From Rhodococcus qingshengii JCM 15477 (GTDB lineage Bacteria > Actinomycetota > Actinomycetes > Mycobacteriales > Mycobacteriaceae), in NCBI RefSeq assembly GCF_023221595.1, contig NZ_CP096563.1, positions 1,532,501 to 1,596,500 on the forward strand: a DNA stretch of 64,000 nt. Direction: 5' to 3'. Shown piece after piece: positions 17,782-26,683 of the stretch. Numbering within the stretch: position 1 is the first letter of the stretch; the number at the start of each line of letters is the position of its first letter. The notes under the pieces were generated by a model, which was given only the letters and a program-made list of their open reading frames with translations, was not told where the DNA came from and searched no databases. A program made the position numbers and the translations under genes.

Positions 17782-17794
17782 AGGAGAACCTCCT
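17782..17794 (+). promoter_or_regulatory. Self-complementary ribosome binding site of peptide gene 4
   Basis: AGGAG-AAC-CTCCT: the Shine-Dalgarno sequence can pair perfectly with the five bases that follow three bases later, directly before the ATG. It decides the start at 17795 and might limit translation. Confidence 0.5.
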
Positions 17795-17941
17795 ATGTTC
17801 GGATCACTCAGCACCCTCGGACCCCTGCTCACCGCGCTCGGAGCTTTCCTCAAGTCCGTTCCCACCGAATCGCTGTCCGGCAAGGGCGAGGGCTCGTCCA
17901 CCGGTTCACTCTCGGGTCTGTCCAGCGGATCCGCCGATTAG
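17795..17941 (+). CDS. Small amphipathic peptide 4 (48 aa)
   Basis: The product begins MFGSLSTLGPLLTALGAFLK, a hydrophobic amphipathic stretch of about 22 residues, followed by a Ser/Gly tail rich in SLSG and SSGS units. No signal peptide, no Cys. It is separated from peptides 1-3 by a terminator and its own CRP-like site. The Ser-rich tail would offer several acylation sites if these are envelope peptides of the PorA/PorH kind. Confidence 0.72.
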   Translation: MFGSLSTLGPLLTALGAFLKSVPTESLSGKGEGSSTGSLSGLSSGSAD

Positions 17942-17991
17942 TCATCCCTTCCGGCAGGTCCATTCGGCTCTGCCGATCGGATTGCATGCAG

Positions 17992-18025
17992 GTGCCCTCT
18001 GTCCACTGTCGTGGCCGGAGGGCAC
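17992..18025 (+). terminator. Hairpin after peptide gene 4
   Basis: GTGCCCTC and GAGGGCAC form the outer stem, with an inner CCAC/GTGG pair. No T tract follows, so termination strength is uncertain. Confidence 0.5.
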
Positions 18026-18181
18026 TCGCGTTTGCGGAGATGGTCGCAGCTGCCGTTTTGGCATGTGAACACAGAACTGCGAGTGGCAGCACCTGCGTAC
18101 GATGGTTCGACGACATCGGCATACGGTCACCGCGACGTCCGGTGCTCCCGAATTCAGAGGTAGCCGACCGCGAGGTGACGC

Positions 18182-19687
18182 GTGATAGGGACGAGTCGCT
18201 TTCTGCGCCTTCTCCTAGTGCTGGCCGTTGTACTTGCGGCATCGTTGATCGGCATCCTCACGCGCCCACCAGGTTTGCTCGCGACATTCTGGTGCGCCAA
18301 CGCCATTCTGCTGGGAATGATGGTCAGATGGCCGGTCCTGATCGAATGGCGGACGTGGATCGCCGCGGCCGTCGGATACGTCTGCGCTGACCTGATTACG
18401 GGCAACTCGCTGTCGCTTGCCCTGCAGCTGAACGGGGCCAACCTCGCCGGAGTGACGCTCGGTGTTCTCGTTCTGTACTACTTGAAGCGCACACCGTTCC
18501 GATTGGTCGATTCGCAGTCGCTGGTATGGATGGTCTTTGTCTCGTTCGTCGCGGCGACTGGTACCGCGGCCACGGCCGGCGCCTTGGACCGGCTCTTACG
18601 CGGTCAGTCCTTTGCCGACACGTTTTTCCACTGGGGTGCCACCGAGGTCATGGCGTACCTGCTGGTCCTTCCTCTCATTCTCACTCTCACCATCCCGTCG
18701 AGCCTTGCCGAGTTCCGCAGGAAACTGACCGCCAGAACTGTCGCCGCTCTGAGCGTTCCGCTACTCGCCACTGCAGCCTGCGTGCCGATCGCCCTCAGTA
18801 TCGAAGGGCCGATTGCGCTGGTCTTGCCGATTCCAGCTCTCCTCTGGTGTGCCACTCGCATCTCGGTTCCGAGCACTGCCTTCGTTTCAGTGGTCTGGTC
18901 GGTGTGGTCACTCATGATGGCGGGTAGCGGTCGACTCGACATCGGAGATCAAGCCGCCTCGACGTGGAACGAGGACGTCATCACATCCATAGCGGTCACG
19001 CTGATCGCGTTGGGGCCGATAGCGGTTGCCTGTGCGACCGAGGAACGCCGTGCTGCCGAGCGTGAGCTCTTCCTTGCCGTCGAATTCGACCATCTGACCG
19101 GGGTCCTCTCGCGCGGTGCGTTCCTCGGCCACGCGGAAGCGGAACTTGCCGACGCGGCTCGCACACAATCTCCGGTCGGCCTGCTGATGCTCGACCTGGA
19201 CCACTTCAAGAGCATCAACGACACGCATGGACATATGACCGGTGACAGCGTTCTCGCGAACTTTGCCGAGCGGGCCGCTGACCGATTGTCGGACGGCGAT
19301 CTGATCGGAAGGCTCGGCGGCGAGGAGTTCGCCGTTCTGCTTCCGGACTGCAGCTACGCGCGAGCAATCGATGTCGCCGAGGCGGTCCGCGGCGCGCAAG
19401 TCGAGTACTCGGCCGAATCAGATGTGACGAGCACCGTCAGCGTCGGCGTCGCGTGGGTCGATCATGCGACGCCGGCGCTGTCGACCCTCATGAGCGTCGC
19501 AGACGAGGCTCTGTACGACGCCAAGCGTGCTGGGCGCAACCTCGTGAAAGTGCACCGCGTCGGCAACGACACCGTGCCGCAACGGAATTCCGAGCCGGAC
19601 ACTGCCACCCGCACCTATCGCAAACCTGCGCTACCCCGAACGATCCGGCGAGGATTTGGCCGCGAAGGTGTGGTGGACGGCCGATAA
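18182..19687 (+). CDS. Membrane diguanylate cyclase, MASE1-GGDEF
   Basis: Makes c-di-GMP from GTP. 501 residues: about eight hydrophobic segments in residues 5-285 of MASE1 type, then a GGDEF domain (about 310-470) with [19 protein letters not shown] for metal and GTP binding and the active-site motif RLGGEEF. The inhibitory I-site (RxxD nine bases-worth of residues before GGEEF in PleD) is absent: the aligned residues are SDGD, so feedback inhibition by c-di-GMP should be weak. GTG start. No EAL domain. The signal sensed is unknown; its neighbours are surface peptides and purT. Confidence 0.92.
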   Translation: MIGTSRFLRLLLVLAVVLAASLIGILTRPPGLLATFWCANAILLGMMVRWPVLIEWRTWIAAAVGYVCADLITGNSLSLALQLNGANLAGVTLGVLVLYYLKRTPFRLVDSQSLVWMVFVSFVAATGTAATAGALDRLLRGQSFADTFFHWGATEVMAYLLVLPLILTLTIPSSLAEFRRKLTARTVAALSVPLLATAACVPIALSIEGPIALVLPIPALLWCATRISVPSTAFVSVVWSVWSLMMAGSGRLDIGDQAASTWNEDVITSIAVTLIALGPIAVACATEERRAAERELFLAVEFDHLTGVLSRGAFLGHAEAELADAARTQSPVGLLMLDLDHFKSINDTHGHMTGDSVLANFAERAADRLSDGDLIGRLGGEEFAVLLPDCSYARAIDVAEAVRGAQVEYSAESDVTSTVSVGVAWVDHATPALSTLMSVADEALYDAKRAGRNLVKVHRVGNDTVPQRNSEPDTATRTYRKPALPRTIRRGFGREGVVDGR

Positions 19688-19714
19688 CCGCGCTGACCTG
19701 CATCGGGATTGGCA

Positions 19715-19720
19715 TATAGT
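19715..19720 (+). promoter_or_regulatory. Probable -10 element of purT, leaderless
   Basis: TATAGT ends eight bases before the purT ATG. Transcription would begin at or within a base or two of the ATG, and no ribosome binding site is present. Confidence 0.45.
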
Positions 19721-19727
19721 CGCACCC

Positions 19728-20963
19728 ATGCAGCTTGATTCGACGCCTTCGCCCCTGCCGACGCTTCCGCTCCGATTCGGAACCCCACTGACCGAGAACT
19801 CCATCCGCGTGATGATGTTGGGATCAGGCGAGTTGGGTAAGGAAGTTGTCATCGCGCTGCAGCGTCTGGGCGTCGAAGTGATTGCGGTGGATCGGTATCC
19901 CGATGCCCCTGGGCACCAGGTGGCTCATCGTGCTCATACCGTCGACATGACCGATCCGGAAGCACTGCTTGCCGTCATCGAGTTGGAAAAGCCTCACTTC
20001 GTGGTTCCCGAGATCGAGGCCATCGCGACGGATGCGCTTGCACTCGTCGAAGAACGCGGGGGTGCGGTGGTCATTCCGACCGCCCGAGCCACCCAGCTCA
20101 CGATGAACCGTGAGGGAATCCGTCGGCTCGCGGCCGAGGAGTTGGGCCTGCCCACTTCGCCGTACGCTTTCGCGGACTCGCTTGCCGAAGTGCAGGCAGC
20201 GACAGACCGAATCGGTTTCCCGTGCGTCATCAAGCCAGTCATGTCCTCGTCGGGGAAGGGACAGTCGACGGTTCGATCCGCCGAAGATCTCGACGCCGCA
20301 TGGGATTACGCGATGGCCGGAGGTCGTGTGAATCACGGCCGGGTGATCGTCGAAGGCTTTGTCGATTTCGATTACGAGATAACGCAATTGACAGTTCGAG
20401 CCGTCGGTGAGAGCGGTCAGGTCGAGACGTCGTTCTGCGAACCGATCGGGCACCTGCAGGAGGCCGGAGACTACATCGAATCGTGGCAGCCGCAGCAGAT
20501 GTCCGCGGTTGCCCTCGCCTCGGCCCGAGACGTCGCCGAGAAGGTGACCACGGCTCTGGGCGGGCGAGGCATCTTCGGCGTCGAGCTATTCGTGAAGGGC
20601 GACGACGTCTTCTTCTCCGAAGTGAGCCCACGGCCGCACGACACCGGATTGGTGACTCTGCGGACGCAGCGACTTTCGGAGTTCGAACTGCATGCCCGCG
20701 CGATCCTGGGCTTGCCGGTCGACACGACGCTCACGTCTCCAGGAGCATCGGCAGTGATCTACGGCGGAGTGGAGGCAAAGGGGATCGGATTCGACGGCGT
20801 CGCCGAGGCGCTCGCGTTTCCCGAGACGGACCTGCGGCTCTTCGGCAAGCCGGAGAGCTTCACGCGTCGTCGCATGGGTGTTGCAGTGTCGACGGCCGCC
20901 GATGTGCCTACTGCACGCGACCGTGCTCGCGAGGCTGCGTCGAAGGTGCGTCCCGTCGGATGA
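19728..20963 (+). CDS. purT: Formate-dependent phosphoribosylglycinamide formyltransferase
   Basis: Formylates GAR using formate and ATP in purine synthesis, an alternative to PurN. 411 residues with an ATP-grasp fold: N-terminal Rossmann part [24 protein letters not shown]-binding HTVDMTD, ATP-grasp [16 protein letters not shown], and the metal-binding [16 protein letters not shown]. The ATG beginning MQLDSTPS is chosen; earlier in-frame codons overlap the cyclase gene. It overlaps the next gene by ATGA. Confidence 0.96.
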   Translation: MQLDSTPSPLPTLPLRFGTPLTENSIRVMMLGSGELGKEVVIALQRLGVEVIAVDRYPDAPGHQVAHRAHTVDMTDPEALLAVIELEKPHFVVPEIEAIATDALALVEERGGAVVIPTARATQLTMNREGIRRLAAEELGLPTSPYAFADSLAEVQAATDRIGFPCVIKPVMSSSGKGQSTVRSAEDLDAAWDYAMAGGRVNHGRVIVEGFVDFDYEITQLTVRAVGESGQVETSFCEPIGHLQEAGDYIESWQPQQMSAVALASARDVAEKVTTALGGRGIFGVELFVKGDDVFFSEVSPRPHDTGLVTLRTQRLSEFELHARAILGLPVDTTLTSPGASAVIYGGVEAKGIGFDGVAEALAFPETDLRLFGKPESFTRRRMGVAVSTAADVPTARDRAREAASKVRPVG

Positions 20964-21442
20964 GTCCAGCGGCCGAGGTCCTCGTCGGGCTGGTCATCCT
21001 GGTCGGTCTGATCGGTGTCGTCGTTCCGATTCTCCCGGGGACGCTTCTCGTTTTCGGTGCAATTCTGGTGTGGGCGATCATGACCGGTGGTGCCACGGCG
21101 TGGACGGTGTTCGCGCTGTCCACGCTGGCACTGGTGGTCACCGGGATCGTGAAGTACACGTGGCCGGGCAAGCGGATGAAGTCCGGGGGAGTGCCCAACC
21201 TGTCGGTGGTGGTCGGCGGCGTCGTCGGCATCATCGGGTTCTTCGTGATTCCGGTCGTGGGGTTGTTCCTCGGATTCATCGTTGGAACGTATTTCGCGGA
21301 ACTAGCGCGGCTGCGCCGTTACGACATCGCTTGGTCGTCGACGCTTCACGCGGTGAAGGCAGTCGGATTGTCCATGCTGGTGGAACTGTTCGGAGCGCTG
21401 ATCGCGGCGGGGCTGTGGCTGGGAGCCGTTGCGTTCACCTGA
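20960..21442 (+). CDS. DUF456 membrane protein
   Basis: 160 residues, nearly all hydrophobic, with 4-5 membrane segments and the Gly-rich pattern of DUF456 ([23 protein letters not shown] near the N terminus; [28 protein letters not shown] in the middle, given here as family landmarks GTLLVFGA and [10 protein letters not shown]). Translationally coupled to purT by ATGA. Its last 97 bases run antisense to the end of the amidohydrolase gene. Function unknown. Confidence 0.85.
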   Translation: MSPAAEVLVGLVILVGLIGVVVPILPGTLLVFGAILVWAIMTGGATAWTVFALSTLALVVTGIVKYTWPGKRMKSGGVPNLSVVVGGVVGIIGFFVIPVVGLFLGFIVGTYFAELARLRRYDIAWSSTLHAVKAVGLSMLVELFGALIAAGLWLGAVAFT

Positions 21443-22185
21443 GCGCAGCGGTACCAGGAGCGGGCGTTGTCGCACATGACCGCGGGCAGGTCGTCGCCGA
21501 CAGCGTCGGCGATCACGTCCAGGTCGTGGACCTCGAACGCTCGACGTGCCCGTGTACCGGGTAGATCGGTGCCGAACATCAGCGCAGCGGGATTGACCGC
21601 GTGGATCTGGCGCAGCACATCGCTGACGTCGGAGATGGTGGTGCGGCCGAACCCGGTGGCTTTGACGCGCACTCCGCGGTCGACGAGGTTGAGGAGATAC
21701 GGCAGTCCGCGGGTGGACATTCCCAAGTGGTCGATGCTCACCGCGGGCAATTTGGCGAAGACCGGTTCCAACGACAGCAACAGCGTGGCATCGACGTAGA
21801 ACTCGGCGTGCCAGCCGACCAGATCGAATGCGCGGTTGGCGAGATCGGCGAGCAGACGCAGGTCGGTGGCGCCGCGGCGCAGGTTGAACCGGACGGCACG
21901 TACTCCCAGTGCGTCCAGGGCAACGATGTCTTCATCCGTCGCATCGAGCGGCAAAGCAGTGACGCCCACCCAGCCTTCGCCGAGTTCGGACAAGGCAGCT
22001 TTCAGGTATTCCTGGTCATTGCCCTGGTACGACGCGGTCACCACCGCGCCGCCGTCAACGCTGAGGCCCTTCAGCGAGGCAATCCGGGCCCGGTAATCGG
22101 CCACGGTGAAGGGCTCAGGCAGGTACCCGTGATTCTCGACCAGCGGGAAGCGCGGGTCGATGATATGCACATGGGCGTCAAACAC
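21346..22185 (-). CDS. Amidohydrolase-family metal-dependent hydrolase
   Basis: About 279 residues with the TIM-barrel amidohydrolase-2 pattern: the first metal site FDAHVHIIDPRFP at the N terminus, SIDHLGMST in the middle and LMFGTDLPGTR with the conserved Asp near the end of the barrel. Related to lactonase/decarboxylase-type enzymes, substrate unknown. The GTG just before FDAHVH is preferred to the longer start at 22224. The Ser/Ala/Asn-rich tail after WYRCAQ lies antisense to the DUF456 gene and looks like read-through rather than conserved protein. Confidence 0.82.
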   Translation of the reverse strand: MFDAHVHIIDPRFPLVENHGYLPEPFTVADYRARIASLKGLSVDGGAVVTASYQGNDQEYLKAALSELGEGWVGVTALPLDATDEDIVALDALGVRAVRFNLRRGATDLRLLADLANRAFDLVGWHAEFYVDATLLLSLEPVFAKLPAVSIDHLGMSTRGLPYLLNLVDRGVRVKATGFGRTTISDVSDVLRQIHAVNPAALMFGTDLPGTRARRAFEVHDLDVIADAVGDDLPAVMCDNARSWYRCAQVNATAPSHSPAAISAPNSSTSMDNPTAFTA

Positions 22186-22294
22186 GGGGTCTATTTTGCC
22201 CTGTTGCCCTGGGTCCCTGCACACACCACCGGCCCGATGTGACCTGGGTCGCGTCGGGCCGGTGGAGGGCTTCTGTTCAGTTACTTCCGCGCAC

Positions 22295-23692
22295 TCAGTT
22301 CGCGCGGTCGGGCTCGGATGCCTTCAGCATGTCGTGACGCTCGACGACCTTGATGCGCTCACGGCCCTCGGGCTCGCCCAGGCTGCGCTCGTGCGCGTCG
22401 AGGCGGTACCAGCCCTGCCAGGTCGTGTACGGAACCTGCTTGCCTTCGAGGAACTCGATGACTGCGTTCTCGTCGGGGTTCGCGGCGCCCGCGAAGTCGA
22501 CGGAATCCTCGAGAAGATTCGCGACGGTTTCGTTGGCGTCGCCCTTGGTGTGGCCGATGAGGCCGACGGGGCCGCGCTTGATCCAGCCGGTGACGTAGGT
22601 GGCCGGCATGAACCGGGCTGCGCCCTCGGCGTTGTCGTCGGCGACGACGCGTCCGGCGTCGTTGGGGACGGTGCCGGCCTGGTCGTCGAACGGCAACTGC
22701 GTGATGTTCTGCGAGAGGTAACCGACGGCGCGGTACACGGCCTGGACATCCCAGTCCTTGTACGTGCCGGTGCCCTTGACGTTGCCGGTGCCGTCGAGCT
22801 GAGTGCGCTCGGTGCGCAGGCCGACGACCTTGCCGTCTTCACCGAGGATCTCCGTGGGAGATTCGAAGAAGTGCAGGAACAGCTTGTGAGGACGGGCTCC
22901 GACGTCGCGAATTGCCCAGTCCTGCAGCGTATTCGCAACCATGTCGACCTGCTTGGAGTTGCGGCGAGCCTGCTCGGAACCCTCGTCGTAGTCGATGTCC
23001 TCGGGGTCGACGATGACCTCGATGGTCGGCGAGTGGTCGAGTTCGCGCAGTTCGAGAGGGGTGAACTTGGCCTGGGCCGGGCCGCGGCGTCCGAAGACGT
23101 GAACCTCGACGGCCTTGTTGTTCTTGAGGCCCTCGTAGACGTTGGCGGGGATCTCGGTCGGCAGCAGTTCGTCGCCGGTCTTGGCGAGAACGCGGGCGAT
23201 GTCGAGCGCAACGTTGCCGACGCCGAGGACGGCGACCTTCTCGGCTTCGAGCGGCCACGTACGCGGTACGTCGGGGTGGCCGTCGTACCAGGAGACGAAG
23301 TCGGCCGCGCCGTAGCTGCCGTCGAGTTCGATACCCGGGATGCCGAGCGCACGGTCGGCGTTGGCGCCGGTGGAGAAGATGACCGCGTCGTAGAACGACT
23401 GCAGGTCGTCGAGGGTGATGTCGGTGCCGTAGTCGATGTTGCCGAGCAGGCGTACCTGAGGCTTGTCGAGCACCTTGTGCAGGGCGGTGATGATGCCCTT
23501 GATGCGCGGATGATCAGGCGCGACGCCGTAACGAATCAGGCCGAAGGGCGCGGGCATGCGCTCGAAGAGGTCGATGCTGACGCCGCGGCCGGAAACTGCG
23601 GTGTCGGATTTCATGAGGGCGTCGGCGGCGTAGATGCCGGCGGGGCCGGCGCCGACGATCGCGACCCGGAGTGGGCGGTTGGAGTCAGTCAT
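22295..23692 (-). CDS. fprA: NADPH-ferredoxin reductase (adrenodoxin reductase-like)
   Basis: Transfers electrons from NADPH to ferredoxin through FAD, feeding cytochrome P450s and other ferredoxin enzymes. 465 residues, similar to FprA of M. tuberculosis (456). FAD site VAIVGAGPAGIYAADAL, substrate region APFGLIRYGVAPDHP, NADP site AVLGVGNVALDIARVLA and C-terminal FAD contact TYVTGWIKRGPVGLIGHTK. The ATG beginning MTDSNRPL is chosen over a longer frame. An IdeR-like box lies upstream. Confidence 0.95.
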   Translation of the reverse strand: MTDSNRPLRVAIVGAGPAGIYAADALMKSDTAVSGRGVSIDLFERMPAPFGLIRYGVAPDHPRIKGIITALHKVLDKPQVRLLGNIDYGTDITLDDLQSFYDAVIFSTGANADRALGIPGIELDGSYGAADFVSWYDGHPDVPRTWPLEAEKVAVLGVGNVALDIARVLAKTGDELLPTEIPANVYEGLKNNKAVEVHVFGRRGPAQAKFTPLELRELDHSPTIEVIVDPEDIDYDEGSEQARRNSKQVDMVANTLQDWAIRDVGARPHKLFLHFFESPTEILGEDGKVVGLRTERTQLDGTGNVKGTGTYKDWDVQAVYRAVGYLSQNITQLPFDDQAGTVPNDAGRVVADDNAEGAARFMPATYVTGWIKRGPVGLIGHTKGDANETVANLLEDSVDFAGAANPDENAVIEFLEGKQVPYTTWQGWYRLDAHERSLGEPEGRERIKVVERHDMLKASEPDRAN

Positions 23693-23742
23693 CGTGAGGA
23701 CAGCTACCTTCTTCGAAGTTCGGACAACATATCGACAAGTAT

Positions 23743-23761
23743 CCAATTTAGCCGAACCTAA
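23743..23761. promoter_or_regulatory. Possible IdeR/DtxR iron box upstream of fprA
   Basis: CCAATTTAGCCGAACCTAA agrees with the 19-base IdeR consensus at about 13 positions; the right half (GAACCTAA) is strong and the left half weak. It lies 51 bases upstream of the fprA start. Confidence 0.35.
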
Positions 23762-23922
23762 GCACAGTGCCTCGGTTGCGGCCGAACGGATCCACACTCT
23801 CACTCGATCGGTTGTGGGTAAACCTATTCTTTCCTCCCATTCTCCTGTTGTCTCGGGTATCCGGGGTAGGGGCCTGATCCTTGACGGGCCACAATTTCAA
23901 GTTGTGGGGGACTATTGGCGTT

Positions 23923-24348
23923 ATGAGTGACGAGCTGCGCGAATCCGACAACATCGATGGCAAGAAGGCGTCTGCGGGGCCGTTCCTCTTGGCTGTCGCC
24001 ATCGTCGCCTTGATCCTGGGTGGAATCTTCGTCGCATCGTGGATCTCGCCGGCCGAGGAGAACGTCACCGAGTCGGACCGCGTGAGCCGCTCCGTCACCG
24101 ACTACGTCGATGCCGAGAATCGGAATGACGCGGAGACGATCAAGACCCTGACCTGCGCGAGCTTCAATTCGAGCAACGGTCCGATGGCCGGCGTCGACGG
24201 GACGGTCGAGCTGAAGGGTGTGGACGGGGTCGTGGTCAACGGCGATCGCGCCCGGGCCGACGTGACGATCACCGGTGGCGGAGCGGGCGAGCGAGTCTCG
24301 ACCTGGGCCCTGACCCGTGACGGCAACCGTTGGGTCGTCTGCAACTGA
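23923..24348 (+). CDS. Rv0361-like single-pass membrane protein
   Basis: 141 residues: a short acidic cytosolic N terminus, one membrane helix (FLLAVAIVALILGGIFVA), and an exterior domain with the pattern of the Rv0361/DUF4878-type NTF2-like fold (VTDYVDAENRNDAETIKTLTC, then WALTRDGNRWVVCN). Two Cys could form a disulfide. Divergent to fprA, 37 bases before the rhodanese gene. Function unknown. Confidence 0.8.
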   Translation: MSDELRESDNIDGKKASAGPFLLAVAIVALILGGIFVASWISPAEENVTESDRVSRSVTDYVDAENRNDAETIKTLTCASFNSSNGPMAGVDGTVELKGVDGVVVNGDRARADVTITGGGAGERVSTWALTRDGNRWVVCN

Positions 24349-24385
24349 CGGCCCGCTCAGGCGCTCACGGCAGTCTTGTGAAAAC

Positions 24386-24823
24386 ATGGACTACGTGAGT
24401 TACGCAGGCGATCTGACGCCGGAGCAAGCCTGGGAGCTGCTCCGCGAAAACCCCGACGCCGTGCTGGTCGACGTGCGGACCGATGCGGAGTGGAAGTACG
24501 TCGGTGTCCCCGATGTGTCCTCCCTCGGCAAGCAGGCCGCACTGATCGAATGGGTGAGCCACCCGACCGGCGCGCGCAATGACAACTTCGTCGACCAGTT
24601 GAAGGAAGCCGGCATCACTGCTGATTCCTCCGGGTCGGAGCGTCCGGTGATTTTCCTGTGTCGATCCGGACAACGTTCCATCGGTGCGGCGGAAGCTGCG
24701 ACTGCGGCGGGCATCGGCCCGTCGTACAACGTGCTCGACGGGTTCGAAGGCGCATTGGGTGCCGACGGACATCGCGGACTTGTAGGTTGGCGGGCCATCG
24801 GCTTGCCATGGAGGCAGCAGTGA
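24386..24823 (+). CDS. Rhodanese-like sulfurtransferase domain protein
   Basis: 145 residues forming one rhodanese domain (DAVLVDVRTDAEWKYVGVP) with the active-site loop CRSGQRS, containing the catalytic Cys. Homologous by position to Rv0390. It overlaps metZ by GTGA, so a sulfur-carrier role next to homocysteine synthesis is plausible, though the donor and acceptor are unknown. Confidence 0.9.
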   Translation: MDYVSYAGDLTPEQAWELLRENPDAVLVDVRTDAEWKYVGVPDVSSLGKQAALIEWVSHPTGARNDNFVDQLKEAGITADSSGSERPVIFLCRSGQRSIGAAEAATAAGIGPSYNVLDGFEGALGADGHRGLVGWRAIGLPWRQQ

Positions 24824-26043
24824 GCGGAATTCCCCAGGGTGGCGCATTTCAACGAGCGCTGCCGGACGACGTCGGTCTCGGCACTCTCGGAGTTCGCGGC
24901 GGACTGATGCGTACCGGGTTCGAGGAGACTTCCGAAGCGCTGTTCCTCAACTCCGGATTCGTCTACGAGAGTGCAGAAGCCGCCGAACAAGCCTTCACCG
25001 GCGAGGTGGATCATTTTGTCTACTCCCGCTACGGCAACCCGACGGTCAAGATGTTCGAAGAGCGCCTGCGTCTCATCGAAGGTGCAGAAGCGTGCTTTGC
25101 GACGGCCAGCGGAATGTCGGCAGTCTTCACGGCGTTGGGCGCACTGTTGGCCAACGGCGACCGATTGGTCGCCGCGCGCAGCCTCTTCGGATCCTGCTTC
25201 GTGGTGTGCAACGAGATCCTTCCGCGCTGGGGGGTCGAGGTTGTTTTCGTCGACGGTGAGGACAACGCGCAGTGGGAAGAGGCGCTGTCCGTGCCTACCA
25301 CGGCAGTGTTCTTCGAGACTCCGTCCAACCCGATGCAATCTCTCGTCGACGTTCGACGGGTGTCGGAGCTTGCTCATGCAGCCGGTGCAAAGGTATTGCT
25401 GGACAACGTCTTCGCGACGCCGCTTCTGCAGCGCAGCCTCGATCTGGGTGCCGACGTCGTGGTGTACTCCGGCACCAAGCACATCGACGGTCAGGGCCGC
25501 GTGCTTGGTGGCGCGATCCTCGGTACCGAGGAATACATCAGCGGTCCCGTCCGAGAACTGATGCGGCACACCGGTCCTGCGCTCAGTCCATTCAATGCGT
25601 GGACTCTGCTCAAGGGCCTGGAGACGATGCCGGTCCGTATTCGGCACTCCGTGGCTTCGGCACTCGAGATCGCCGAATTCCTCGAAGGACACTCCGGCGT
25701 CAAGTGGGTCAAGTATCCGTACCTGACGTCGCATCCGCAGCACGAGCTCGCGAAGTCTCAGATGAGCGGTGGCGGAACGGTTGTCACGTTCGAGCTCGAT
25801 GCGCCTGACGGAGAGGGCAAGAAGCGGGCGTTCGAGGTTCTCAACGGTCTGCGCGTCATCGACATCTCCAACAACTTGGGAGATTCCAAGTCGTTGATCA
25901 CTCACCCCGCCACGACAACGCACCGGGCCATGGGTCCGGAAGGCCGTGCAGCAGTGGGTCTTACAGACGGCGTTGTCCGTCTGTCCGTCGGTCTCGAAGA
26001 CACGGCTGATCTGTTGGCTGATCTGAAGCGAGCACTCGGCTGA
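24820..26043 (+). CDS. metZ: O-succinylhomoserine sulfhydrylase
   Basis: PLP enzyme that makes homocysteine from O-succinylhomoserine and sulfide in methionine synthesis. 407 residues, matching MetZ of M. tuberculosis (406). PLP lysine in YSGTKHIDGQGR, substrate-binding YSRYGNPTVKMFEERL and the C-terminal RLSVGLEDTADLLADL. The GTG start has GGAGG five bases upstream and overlaps the rhodanese stop; the ATG at 24808 is the alternative. Confidence 0.95.
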   Translation: MSGIPQGGAFQRALPDDVGLGTLGVRGGLMRTGFEETSEALFLNSGFVYESAEAAEQAFTGEVDHFVYSRYGNPTVKMFEERLRLIEGAEACFATASGMSAVFTALGALLANGDRLVAARSLFGSCFVVCNEILPRWGVEVVFVDGEDNAQWEEALSVPTTAVFFETPSNPMQSLVDVRRVSELAHAAGAKVLLDNVFATPLLQRSLDLGADVVVYSGTKHIDGQGRVLGGAILGTEEYISGPVRELMRHTGPALSPFNAWTLLKGLETMPVRIRHSVASALEIAEFLEGHSGVKWVKYPYLTSHPQHELAKSQMSGGGTVVTFELDAPDGEGKKRAFEVLNGLRVIDISNNLGDSKSLITHPATTTHRAMGPEGRAAVGLTDGVVRLSVGLEDTADLLADLKRALG

Positions 26044-26050
26044 ATCGCTG

Positions 26051-26087
26051 GAGCGCCTTGCCTCGAACTTCCGACGGCAAGGCGTTC
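26051..26087. terminator. Bidirectional terminator between metZ and the SipW operon
   Basis: Arms GAGCGCCTTGCC and GGCAAGGCGTTC pair over 12 positions with one G-U. The stem touches the stop codon of the last gene of the SipW operon on the minus strand. Confidence 0.7.
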
Positions 26088-26683
26088 TACGGTGCGGGCG
26101 TGAGACCCAGTTGTTTGACGTCGATCGTCAACGCCGTCGTATTCAGTGTGAGACCTGAGCTTGTCGTGTCGGTGGGGTAGATCGTGAACAACACCTGCGC
26201 CGTCAGATTGGTGTTGTTCAGGGCCGACGTGACCGCGATGAGGTTCGGCGTCGGTGCTGTGCTGTCGTACAGCAGATTGTTGCTCTGATCCGTGACGTAC
26301 GTGCGAAGGTCGATGTTGGCGGCCGCGAGCCCGCCGCTCAACTTGGTCTTGTCGACTGTCACGTTCGCTTTCAGACGTGGGCCGGTGGCCATCACCTTCG
26401 AATCGCAGAAATACGTGTAGTTGAATCCGGGCTTGAGCCGGTAGGTAGTGATGTCCGGGATATATACGAGTGGATTCGGATTGGTGGGCGCGTTGACGTA
26501 GACCTGCGAATACCAGCCCCCGCCGCTCGTGGTCACGCACGCTCCCAGATCCAGGGTCCCGGACTGGACAGCGGCGCTTGTCAGGGTCGCACTGTCGGTC
26601 CACTTCGCCAATGTGCCCGAACCGCCGAGCAATACGGCTCCGGCCGCGGCAACTGCCATGGCAGCTTTCGTTGTCTTTCTCAT
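26087..26683 (-). CDS. SipW-type secreted protein D (alternate signal peptide, TasA/camelysin-like)
   Basis: 198 residues. The N terminus MRKTTKAAMAVAAAGAVLLGG followed by SGTLAKWTDSATL is the alternate-type signal peptide recognised by SipW peptidases: short basic start, Ala/Gly core and an aromatic-x-[DS]-x-A segment after the cut. The rest is Thr/Asn-rich, probably all-beta, with two Cys (ACVTT, YFCDS) that could bond. Start overlaps the upstream peptidase stop (TGATG). Ends LGLTPAP, the same tail as protein A (ALTPAP), so A and D are paralogues at the two ends of the operon. Confidence 0.85.
   Translation of the reverse strand: MRKTTKAAMAVAAAGAVLLGGSGTLAKWTDSATLTSAAVQSGTLDLGACVTTSGGGWYSQVYVNAPTNPNPLVYIPDITTYRLKPGFNYTYFCDSKVMATGPRLKANVTVDKTKLSGGLAAANIDLRTYVTDQSNNLLYDSTAPTPNLIAVTSALNNTNLTAQVLFTIYPTDTTSSGLTLNTTALTIDVKQLGLTPAP

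Larger units (their letters stand above)
17433..17794. other. Intergenic region before peptide gene 4
   Basis: Contains the terminator of the first peptide unit, a perfect CRP/GlxR dyad, a second TGTGA half-site near 17566, and a self-complementary ribosome site just before peptide 4. An in-frame upstream start at 17750 exists for peptide 4 but lacks a ribosome site. No other gene seen. Confidence 0.5.

Noticed and set aside
22160..23761. 533-codon open frame on the plus strand
   Set aside because: Antisense to fprA throughout; the Val/Asp/Gly/Glu-rich composition is typical of the opposite strand of a GC-rich gene.
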